Made by a program: the position numbers and the translations under genes
Origin: Bryopsis sp. KO-2023
Taxonomy: Eukaryota; Chlorophyta; Ulvophyceae; Bryopsidales; Bryopsidaceae
NCBI GenBank assembly: GCA_030272585.1
Contig: BSYQ01000009.1
Coordinates: 2,170,001 to 2,234,000, forward strand
Direction: 5' to 3'
DNA length: 64,000 nucleotides
The notes under the pieces: generated by a model
What the model was told of the DNA's origin: nothing
Seen by the model: only the letters and a program-made list of their open reading frames with translations
The model's database searches: none
Shown here: positions 54,561 to 64,000 of the stretch, piece after piece
Layout: each line of letters starts with the position of its first letter
Position numbering within the stretch: the stretch's first letter is position 1

Positions 54561-55376
54561 GTTCCAACATCGTGCAAAAATGATTCAGCCTTGAGCAGCA
54601 ATAATAGCATTATAGAATAATAAAATGAATTCATTACCATTCGAAGGGTATAATATAATACAATGAATGAATACTTAATTTACATTAGGCAAACTTACCC
54701 AACGAAAGCCGTCCACAAGGAAGTGATTCAGCTCAGCCCTTGATAAAAATCCAGCCCACTGTAGTCAACTCTGGAAAACCCTCTGCAGATATTTTATTCT
54801 TAGATGCAACCTGGTAAACATCCCTTGTGAAGTGCCTAGCACCTTGGAAACGAAAACCTGAATAAAACAAGGCGGGTTACTTAAACAAGGACTTTTATTA
54901 ACCCGCCATGGCCATGATTGTTGCGAAAGTAGGAAACAAGAACCACAGGGCCCACTGTCCCCATTTAGACCGAGAAAACCAATTCTGTTATCCAAAAAAC
55001 CCTCTGCGAAAAAACCTGTCCCCATTTAGACCGAGAAAACCAATTCTGTTACCGAAAAAACCCTCTCTGAAAAAACCACTGGATAAAAAAACTCGCCACT
55101 GTCGCCCAATAATTGGATAAAGGGCCCAGGGCCAACTGGCCAGTAAATCCATGTAGAAAAGAAAGCAGGAATGATAGGAAAAATTTAGTTTTAATACTCG
55201 TTCGAACTACACAGTGCTAGGAAAAGAGAGCATCCATTGAGGCCAAATGTACACACATATGTGTATGGAAAAATCTATACTGTATTTCTTATTGTTTTTT
55301 TATTTTTTTCTGCAATTTCAAGTCATACGTGCGATGCCTTGGGTTTCTGTGCGATTGTATTGGGAGACATCGCACA
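54561..55376. other. Intergenic region with a short tandem duplication
   Basis: A 60-62 bp unit (CTGTCCCCATTTAGACCGAG...) occurs twice at about 54955-55078. The stretch at about 54630-54780 (AATGAATGAATACTTAATTT, AAGCCGTCCACAAGGAAGTG) is related to 60010-60150, inside an intron of the transposase gene, so both belong to a dispersed repeat family. No gene seen. Confidence 0.45.
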
Positions 55377-55385
55377 CACTACGGG

Positions 55386-56250
55386 AAATGGGTAGTACCT
55401 GGGTAACACCTAGTGACACCTGGGTAACACCTACTCTCAAGTGCAATGATATAATACCTAACAGATAACACCTATGTGATACCTGCATGACACCTGGAAT
55501 TTGATACCTGGCCAGTCACACCTATAGTAACACCTGCCTGACACCTAGAATCTGATACCTGGCCAGTCGCACCTACAGTAACACCTGCCTGACACCTAGA
55601 ATCTGATACCTGGCCAGTCACACCTACAGTAACACCTGCCTGACACCTGGAATTTGATACCTGGCCAGTCACACCTATAGTAACACCTGCCTGACACCTA
55701 GAATCTGATACCTGGCCAGTCACACCTACAGTAACACCTGCCTGACACCTAGAATCTGATACCTGGCCAGTCACACCTATAGTAACACCTGCCTGACACC
55801 TAGAATCTGATACCTGGCTAGTCACACCTACAGTAACACCTGCCTGACACCTAGAATCTGATACCTGGCCAGTCACACCTATAGTAACACCTGCCTGACA
55901 CCTAGAATCTGATACCTGGCCAGTCACACCTACAGTAACACCTGCCTGACACCTAGAATCTGATACCTGGCCAGTCACACCTACAGTAACACCTGCCTGA
56001 CACCTAGAATCTGATACCTGGCCAGTCACACCTATAGTAACACCTGCCTGACACCTAGAATCTGATACCTGGCCAGTCACACCTACAGTAACACCTGCAT
56101 GAAACCTGGAATCTGATACCTGGCCAGTCACACCTACAGTAACACCTGCATGACACCTAGAATCTGATACCTGGCCAGTCACACCTACAGTAACACCTGC
56201 ATGAAACCTGGAATCTGATACCTGGCCAGTCACACCTACAGTAACGCCTG
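55386..56250. repeat. 51-bp tandem array, about 16 copies (CACTA subterminal repeats)
   Basis: Each unit contains GTAACACCTGCCTGACACCT, AGAATCTGATACCTGGCC and AGTCACACCTA. The first copies are more degenerate (GGGTAACACCTAGTGACACC). It ends with a small hairpin ATAACACATGCAGGTGTTAT. As 51 is a multiple of three, the minus strand stays open for 263 codons of a 17-residue repeat (AGVTVGVTGQVSDSRCQ); I read that as a by-product. Confidence 0.9.
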
Positions 56251-56798
56251 CATGGTATAACACATGCAGGTGTTATCACAAATCACCAGCCTTGAAATAT
56301 CCCACTCCTCTCTTGTTAAAAACAAGGTGGGAAAAAGCGACAACAGAAGCTTTTGGGGTGTGTCTCCTCTGTGAAAAAAATTGAGAGTCTCTGGGGTGGC
56401 CGCTTTAAAAAAGCTGTTGAGGCTTTTGAACCTACAACAATGGTTCACACTTTTTCTGCCACATTACGGTAAGTTAATCCGGCCTTTCAATCTGCAGTTT
56501 ACAAGAGCCGATTTATTTAAATGTTTTGTTGTAGGAATTCTGGCATTTCATAGCACAGTAACTCAGATAGTGTAAGCAGTCTACTCTGCAACTACTTTTA
56601 GGACATTCTGCCCATTCCAGCCCTCCCTTAGGCTGCTCCTCATGTCAGCATTCATTCGTTACAAGATTTAACATATCAACCAATCCAGCCACCCAGAAAA
56701 AAACAAAAACAAAAAGAATCCTTCCATTGGCTCCACCAACTTCCAGGCACTAACCCATCAGGGTAGTTTAGATTTCACTTAAAAAAAAAAAAGTGAAA

Positions 56799-58705
56799 TC
56801 ACTTCTTGCCTCTCACGCTTCTTCTATTTGTTGCTGAACTTGATTTTCTCTTAGCGTTGGATGCTTTCCGGCTTGCTTCTTGCCGCTCGAGAATATCTTT
56901 TGAAAACAGGGTGCCAGGATCAGGTCTGTGATGATCAGTTGGGAGGGATCGGGTGGGTGACTCAGGTGGCGGTGTTGGTGACTCAGGTGGCGGTGTTGGT
57001 GACTCAGGTGTTTCAGGAGAGCAATCCTTTGCTCGAGGAAGATGCAATTCTTCAACTGTGTAACGCAAAAAAAAAAATCAAGAACAATAGAAGTCAACCT
57101 AAACAACCCATATTTTTTTGATTTATTCTCCTCATATAGGTGAACTGCAAGAAAAAAACTACAGAAGCAATTTATGATTTTTTTTCCAAATTGGCAGGCT
57201 CACGAGGCTCCAATGAGTCCTCCTTCCCCCAAATCTACTGTGCTGCTCCCTTTCTCACCTCCACCCTGACCTGATTTTAATACCTTGCTTGCTTTTTGTT
57301 TCTTCTTCTTCTTCCCCCATCCGAAGCTCCCCCCCCCCCCCCTTTCCCAAACACAACACCAAATCTTCCAGAGTTTCCATTATATCTTGTGTTTGTAAAA
57401 CTTACCCGGGAATATGCCTTGTAAGGACAGCTGTCCCAACTTTGTATCCCTCCATCGTTTTCCCTCGGAAAAGCCTTGGTACATGCGGTGTTGTGGGATG
57501 TTTTTTGCACCATTTTTGCTTATCGCCCAATTCGTGTCGGCCATAAACTTTGTGGCATATGGGATCACTGAGACATAAACAGAATATTTAAACTCAACTT
57601 TTTTATTTCTTTTCTGTTTTTTTTTTTATGTTGGTCAGTGACAATATGCCGTGGCATCAGGTGTCGAGCCTTTTCACTATTTGTTTTTTCAGAGCACACT
57701 TCAATATATAGGTCATTTTCACTGATTTTTTTTCAGACCACACTTTAGTAGATACACCATTTTCACTGATTTTTTTTCAGACCACACTTTAATAGATACA
57801 TAATTTTCACTGATTTTTTTTAAGACCACACTTTAATAGATACACCATTTTCACTGATTTTTTTTCAGACCACACTTTAATAGATACATCATTTTCACTG
57901 ATTTTTTTTCAGACCACGCTCTAATAGATACATCATTTTCACTGATTTTTTTCAGACCACACTTTAATAGATACATAATTTTCACTGATTTTTTTTCAGA
58001 CCACACTTTAATAGATACATAATTTTCACTGATTTTTTTTCAGACCACACTTTAATAGATACACCATTTTCTGTGAATTTAATAAATCTAAGAGTTACCT
58101 TTTTCACTTGGTTGGTTCATGGCCAACGGCAAATACTTCAGAAAATCAAGAAAGTACTTGCCGACAGATTTTTCCTCGTCCATGTTCGTGAACACCCGCA
58201 CTTTCGTTTTCAACCCACCCCGTAACCGACCTTTCAATTCTGGGATATTTTTAAACGAAGCCATTTGAAAACAAAACCCGTCATCATCACGAGGACAATA
58301 TTGCCCACAAAATTTTGTGACCGACGCCCGCAGATTGTTATCATCATTCTTTTTTGTTTTTTCTTTCTCTTTCTTTTTGCGAGGGACCCCTTTTATTTGA
58401 TATGATAGCAAAATTTCTTCTTTTGCGAGATCAACGGCACACTCCGGAAAAACTTCAGAACTCTCCCCTTCCATATAAGCTTTTAGGGACGCCAACATCG
58501 CTTCGCAATCACAAAGGACCTTGCCCCCATTTTCGTAAAACAACACTTCAGATTCATCCCTCCCATGATTATTTGCTTGAAGAATAATTTTCTCCATCGT
58601 CCCAAACTCGGTGTAACGATTAAGAGTGAGGTGGAGAGTCTCCTCCACAGGACCTTCGCGCGAAAGAGGTTTCAAGGTGAGACTAAACGACTTCCTGGAA
58701 GGCAT
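56799..58705 (-). CDS. Unknown gene in the CACTA element, three exons (341 aa)
   Basis: Exons 58705-58099, 57567-57406 and 57055-56799 join with GT-AG borders, both in phase 1. The start MPSRKSFSLTLKPLSREG is chosen because the frame upstream looks non-coding and the in-frame neighbour is a good beta-strand-like LHLTLNRYTEF. Features are a Lys-rich linker PRKKKEKEKTKKNDDN, a cysteine pair CGQYC, a central globular part with LKTKVRVFTNMDEEKSVGKYF and a tail with PTPPPESPT repeats and a basic RKASNAKRKSS..RRSVRGKK end that could be a nuclear signal. Intron 1 holds a 44-bp array. Divergent to the transposase and 739 bp from it. CACTA elements often carry a second, DNA-binding protein (TnpA type); that role is a guess. 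Confidence 0.65.
57680..58075. repeat. 44-bp tandem array in intron 1 of the unknown gene, about 9 copies
   Basis: Unit: CATTTTCACTGA, a run of 7-8 T, CAGACCACAC, TTTAATAGATACA. Copies restart about every 44 bp (GATACA at 57751, 57795, 57839 and on) with few differences. Confidence 0.9.
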
Positions 58706-59443
58706 TGTGACGGCGACAGCGACAGGGACAGGGACGTTGAATGAAGATACGCAATGTGCAATGTGCAATGCGAATTTCTCATTTTGTCTGACAATCGAGT
58801 TGCGTTCTCTATTCCATGTTCCTTTTCCGTGTTTCAAAAATTTCACGCTTGTTCCAACAACCGTTCCATAGGTGCGTAGTGGGTTGGAAAGTCTCTCTCC
58901 CCTTCTTTTCGTCCGTTTTATTCCGTCGTTTGGAACGTATCGTTTAGGCCAAAGGTCGTCACTTCTTGTGGTGTTTGTTTGTGGGCTAGGCTCGTGCCAG
59001 CAAGTTGCCGATCCAAGCCGGTCGACGTTTTGCGCCTGGCGCCTCGAGGCTGGCGGATATTTTCGCTGCAAGAGCAAGAGTTTGACCGAAGGGCAACTCT
59101 GGGAGAAGGGAAAAAGCACGACAGGTGACAAGAATTGTGATCAAATTCTTCGAATTACCATTTGGTTGCTCCTTATGGGCAGTGAGCTGGTGCAAGAAAG
59201 GGTTTACAGGCCTCAGGCAGTTGTGTTGCTCTTCTCTCAAGAAATTTATTGCTTATGATGTGGAAAACAACTGAAAAAAAAAACAGAACAGAAACACTTG
59301 AGCAAAGTGGCCTTTCTTTGATAACAAGAATACCAAGAATTCTGGAATAAAAGTAAAACAAAAATAAAAATCAGTGGAATCTCTTGTGGTGAAAACACAG
59401 AATTATAATCTAATGGCCTACAGAATTGGAGTTATTGTGGTAG

Positions 59444-62400
59444 ATGAGGATTAAGACTGGGTTGGAGGCGAAGGGGGTCTTTGATCGGGGAGAGGGAGTC
59501 TTCGAGTGCTCAGATTGTGGGGAAGGAGGGAGGAGATCGTGGGCTTACGAACACAAGTGCAAGAAAAGTAACTCATATACTGCCCCTGTCTTTCTTGCTT
59601 TTGTCTTCTTTTCTTTTGTTTTTTTTTTATGAGGTACAATACTATGTTCTTTCAACAGGAAAAAAAGAACTGATGGAAGAAGGACACACGAGGGAAAGTG
59701 GACACGAGGATATTGACGCTTGGGCTGATTGTGGAGGGGATGATAGCCCTCAGCTGGTTGAAAACTCTGATGGTGAAGAGAATAACGGTTCCATGAGTGA
59801 TGAAAGTGACGGCAGCCTTGAGGAGGACATCGATCTTGCCAACTACAATCATCATAGAGGGAATGGCAACCTTCCAGAGGGCAGCAACCGGAGCAGGTGT
59901 GATTATAGTGATAACAAAGATAGAAAAGGCTGATCTTCTTGAAAGGTCAATGCGAAGTGTATACAAGAAGAAGACAAATGACTGAAAGGCACGCTGCAAC
60001 TACTATTATTATTATTATTGAATGAACGAATGAATGTTTAATTTATATAAGGAATATTTATATTTGTATTGTATTTATTGTTGACAGCCCAAGGAAGGCC
60101 GTCAACAACGAGGTGATTTACCCCTGTCTTTAGTAATAATCCACAAGGAAAAATAAAGGCGTAGAGCCAACCAGCCCCACTGAGACAGGAGGGGTCCCAT
60201 GTAACATCCACTTCCAGCGCGCACGTCCGTCGAATAGCTGCCAATGCCTCGCAATCACACAACAGGTGGTTTTGAGTGCCCCAGAGTTAGCAAATCATTA
60301 GGTCAAATTCTGTAAGTATAGAGGGGAAAATTCCCATGGCCAGTTGCAAACTGCCCTGTTTTGGCCAATTCTGCCCGGGATGTAGAGCTGAACCAACTGA
60401 AGGAGAAATAGCGGGAGGGATCAGGCATGATTTGGAAGAGTAGCCTGCTGTCGTGGCCCACCCCAAATTTTTTCTGGCCCCCCCAAGTTCATCATCCTGG
60501 CTACACCTATGGCTACTGGCTATTATTATCATTAATGATTTATTTTTTTATGGGCAGTACAGAAATAAATATATATTCTTTGTTTTGAAAAAAAATTATC
60601 TTTGGATCAAATCCATCTAGCGGGTCAACAATGCGGACTGAGTTGCAGCCAAATGTCCCCTCCGAATAGCAAGATCAGTCTTCGGAGTTGCAGCCACATG
60701 AAACCCCCAACTTTTGTGCTGAAACCGTTTGGACCCAAAGTGTCGTCTACTTTCGTAACATCGTTTTTACTGAAATTGCCCTGTAGTGGTGGACATGTCA
60801 ATGAGCGGGAGGCAAGCTCAAATGGAGACGATTCGAGTTTTACCTTCAATTCAAGTGACTATCGACAAAGATGGGATGAACCACTTTTTCAAGGAGCCAA
60901 AATGTCTCTTGGGCAAGTGTGCTTTTTGCTGCTTGATATCAAGCAGCAAAGTGGGATTCGAGATTTGGGGTTTAAAATGATAGTGCGAGCCCTAAAAGAA
61001 ATCATCCTCCCTGATGATAATATTTTACCACCTTCGTGGTACTTAATCAAAAAAATGTTTTCGGTGGCTCATGCCTCGAAATATGAGGATATTTCGAGGC
61101 ATGAGCCACAGAAAACATTTTTGCCGAGAAAAAGTTGGCACTTTGGTGTAAGGAATGTCATCAAGAATGATTTTTTTTCTAACCCCACATGGTGTGAAAA
61201 TTTGAATCTTGGTTCCTCGGAGAACGAACTGCTCAATTCGGAGTACATCAGGGAAATTCGATCGCATGGTTTTCCAGAAGATTTAAGTGCCCGAAATGAC
61301 GTTCTTTTCCTAACACTTGGAGCAGATGGTGTGCAAATATTCAATACCAAGAGACACTCAACCACTGTCCTCGGAGTCCGATGCTTGAATTTGCCTCACA
61401 GCCACAGTCAAAGGTATTTTGGTGTATTGACTATTATAGAGGGACCTGATGAGCCGAAAGTTCCTCATCCATACTTGGAAAAAATAGGTAAGGACTTCTA
61501 TCGTCACCGACCGGGGGGGGAGCCCATCAAAGTGAGACCCACGTATGAAGATGAGGATGGCCGCATGGTGATTGGAGAAGAGCGAAATGTGTTTGTCGTG
61601 TTGTGTGGCGTGGAAGGCGATACACCAATTCGAAATTGGATGATGGGGAATCTTGGTCACAGTGGTATTATGGGTTGCGGATTCTGTTTCTGGGAATCAT
61701 GCCAAGATGTGGTGACTCGGGGAGGCCGTACATATTTTTCTGGTGGTCGGGCATACTATGGCTACGTCGAGAAGGTATTCAACTCCAAGTTACACGCGTT
61801 AATTGACTACAATACAGAAAAATATCAAGCGGGGGAGGATTTCGAAGCAAAGTTTGTGGATGATCAAAGCGCAATGGTAACTATGGATGATCCTCGATTA
61901 AAGTACTCTGGTCAAGAAATTTTGGACCAGCATTTTGTTGCTGAGCAGCCTGGAGCTAATGCAACTGAGGTTGGGGCCAAGTATGTTTGCCCACTAGTGA
62001 AGATATGCGATTGGTTGGATCATCGAGACATGCAATTTATTGCTTGGGGACATTCTTTCCTCTATGGGCCAGTACAAGTAAGTCTGATTGTGTCCCTTCC
62101 TGATAGAGGTTTTATTAAGTCCGTATCGACAAACAATGATTGTCATTCCTGATAGAGGTTGGGTCACATTACTTCTCACTTTCACTGAAACCGTTTTTGT
62201 ATGCGTATATTGAATATGAGAGACGATAAAGAATAAGGTGGATGGGCTGCGGATTCCGCAGCCGAAATAGGGTGGATGACCATTCATGGATTCTTCAAGT
62301 CCAGAAGAAATGGAACAAAAAAGGACAAAGGGGAAAATATATATATATAAGACAACGATCAGATTTGGAAAGCACAGTAAAATATATGTTTCTGTAGGTT

Positions 62401-63882
62401 GCAAAGAAACTAAAGGGGATTTCCATAGTGTAATTGTTTTCTTGGCATATATCAGGGTTTCTTGCGATTCTTGTTCAAACCTCTGCCACATTTGGTCGCC
62501 TTTGCGCCTACCGCAGAAGCACTTCGGGAAATTAAGGCTCGTGGAAAAAATATCGTCTCCTCCAGTGCAATAAATCGCCCGTACGTTGATGTCATCAAGG
62601 GTTTTTCAACGTACACCATGGAAGAAATGCAATCCTTGATCGAATGCTATAGCCCCTACCTCTTTCACGGAAATGTACTTCCACCAGAAACAAAATCTGC
62701 GTGGAGTGACCTTCGAGCATTTGGTCTTTGGCTTCTTAGGCGAGAAGGTGGGAGTTTGCAAGACAATCCAAATTAAACTCAAAGCTCAGTTATGATACTT
62801 GTGAAGTTGCTGAGACATATCCAAAAAATTCTTCTTAAAAACTGGACGGCCTCCGTTGGGAAAGTTTTCTTGATGTAAATTAACTGTTGATTGGTTCACA
62901 CGCATACACATATTTCTTGTGAGTAGGAGAACAAGACGATGCATTTGGTCATCTTGCTGCTTTTAGCAGCTTTTGCGAACGCATGGATAAGCTTGGGGAG
63001 ACATTGGGCGGTGGAAAAATGTGTACTTTCAAGTTACACATATTAAATTGCAGAGCGAAAGAGCAGCACTGTCGTTCCGGTCACCCCAGTTTCAGCTTGG
63101 AGTATTGGGTTGAGCGCATGGTTCAGCTGGTAAAAAAATCTGTTAAATATCGCACCACTGCTCATCCCGAATTAATCTTCGTGAACACCCATCTGGTGCG
63201 ACACGCAATGACAAGAGCAAGGATTCATCATCCTGATTGCAAAAGCTTTGATGAACTTCTGCCAAACTTCCGTTTTAAAAATTTAAGTGGACCAGGAGTG
63301 GATACACCCAGCGAAGGAGATGATTCTCTGCTTCTGGGAAAGGGAGAACCTCCTTCAAGAGCACAATTAGATGAATGGGGTCAAGCTATCGGGAATCATT
63401 TGCGGAACGTACACAACGTAGCTTCCATCAACTCCACCACGTTGACGGATCGAGCTGCACTAAATATGTACAAACTGGCTAAGGTGGACTACTTCACGGA
63501 CCACCTGACATCCACTCTTTACAAGAAAAACCGGCATCTAAAAAGAAGTGATGAATTTTTCTTGGTCTTTTACGACACAGAACGTGGACGAGTCCCCTAT
63601 GTGGGATTGGCCGACATGTTTGTGAAAGTAGAAGTTTGGCGCAGAGATAGGGATAATGAAATTTTTCGCTTGGCGTTGAGTACACTGTGGAATCTTCAAG
63701 AGAAGGAGTCTTTCTATAGAGTCGCAAATATTGGTCGCCCAAGCTACAAGAGAGTAGTTGTGGATCTGTCACTCATTGATAGAAAACTCACGTTAGTTAA
63801 GAAGTTAGTTAAGAAGCCTCGTGACCAGAGCAACATTTCGGTGGGGGAGTGTTTTTTCTTGTGTCACTATAAAATGTCTTGA
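59444..63882 (+). CDS. Tnp2-like CACTA transposase, five exons (966 aa)
   Basis: Exons 59444-59567, 59659-59896, 60787-62077, 62456-62747 and 62927-63882 join in phase at every GT-AG border. Exon 1 encodes a zinc-finger-like FECSDCGEGGRRSWAYEHKC and exon 2 a very acidic region (GDDSPQLVENSDGEENN, GSLEEDIDLA). Exon 3 holds the transposase core: LFLTLGADGVQIF (first catalytic Asp), VRCLNLPHSHSQRYFGVLTI, FVVLCGVEGDTP, MGCGFCFWESC and LDHRDMQFIAWGHSFLYGP. Exons 4-5 continue with GFLRFLFKPLPHLV, CTFKLHILNCRAKEQH and HPSFSLEYWVERMVQLVKK, the order seen in Tnp2 family proteins. This enzyme would bind CACTA ends and cut and join DNA. No stop or frameshift is seen. Intron 2 is about 0.9 kb and contains a dispersed repeat. 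It ends 118 bp from the window edge. Confidence 0.85.
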
Positions 63883-64000
63883 GCAGGGATAGGATAGTGG
63901 ATTCATTGGTGCAGAGGGTAAAAATCTGGAGTGGTTTGAGAACAGGATTTTAGTTTAATTTTTTTTCATATGGAAGGGGCATTTGGTTGCGAAGGAGAGG

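Larger units (their letters stand above)
55377..64000. mobile_element. Left part of a probable autonomous CACTA transposon (right end outside window)
   Basis: CACTACGGGAAATGGG at 55377 resembles CACTA termini (CACTACAAGAAA type) and leads straight into a 51-bp subterminal array. Two genes follow: an unknown minus-strand gene (56799-58705) and a complete Tnp2-like transposase gene (59444-63882). The second terminus must lie beyond 64000. Boundaries are inferred, since the matching inverted repeat and 3-bp duplication cannot be seen. Confidence 0.6.

Noticed and set aside
55386-56250. CRISPR array
   Set aside because: Units are contiguous 51-bp tandem repeats without unique spacers, in a eukaryotic transposon; the same applies to the 44-bp array at 57680-58075.
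58706-59131. Upstream extension of the unknown minus-strand gene to 59131
   Set aside because: The extra 142 codons have no conserved look, and the Met at 58705 gives a compact start; the extension is probably 5' UTR or promoter.

Overview
The window is nuclear DNA of an intron-rich eukaryote. GT-AG introns, a spliced DNA polymerase alpha gene, a chromodomain-bearing Ty3/gypsy element and CACTA, hAT-like and pogo-like DNA transposons all point that way. The polymerase C-terminus reads more like green-lineage than animal homologues, and cyclase genes of the soluble (ADCY10) type occur in flagellate-bearing algae. My best guess is a green or streptophyte alga. This is inference; no taxon can be proved from the sequence. 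Introns are rich in long T, A, C and G homopolymers.

Layout. 1-1107 is the 3' end of a TKL-type protein kinase gene. 1644-11325 is the catalytic subunit of DNA polymerase alpha (about 25 exons). 12796-27490 is a soluble adenylyl-cyclase-like gene (two cyclase domains, then a STAND-type ATPase). It is broken inside the second cyclase domain by a nested insertion. A hAT-like foldback element (15070-23921, 8-bp target duplication) sits directly in the coding exon. That element was itself hit by a full-length, apparently intact Ty3/gypsy chromovirus (15716-23299) with identical LTRs. The 3' end of the cyclase gene runs into a 151-bp tandem array.

28.4-55 kb is repeat-rich. It holds three copies (30.4-31.9, 47.7-49.3 and 50.25-54.5 kb) of a segmentally duplicated two-exon gene for a secreted glycine/arginine-rich protein. 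It also holds an LTR retrotransposon with protease, RT and RNase H but no integrase (33550-38258), which contains a truncated non-LTR element. Further items are two copies of a MITE with 4-bp target duplications, a pogo-like MITE, a small coiled-coil gene (45881-46584) and a decayed duplicate of the 5' end of the cyclase gene (about 49.8-50.2 kb). A 2.7-kb non-autonomous CACTA element (50420-53146) sits in the upstream region of the third glycine-rich gene and carries exon-like sequence.

55377 to beyond the right edge looks like the left part of an autonomous CACTA transposon. It has a CACTA terminus, a 51-bp subterminal array, a divergent three-exon gene of unknown function (minus strand) and a complete five-exon Tnp2-like transposase gene (plus strand).

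The strongest points for follow-up are: the polymerase alpha C-terminal domain, in which none of the usual zinc-ligand cysteine pairs can be seen; the doubly nested, very recent transposon insertion into the catalytic asparagine codon of the cyclase; the integrase-less LTR element that shares its primer-binding site with the intact chromovirus; and the two-gene CACTA element.
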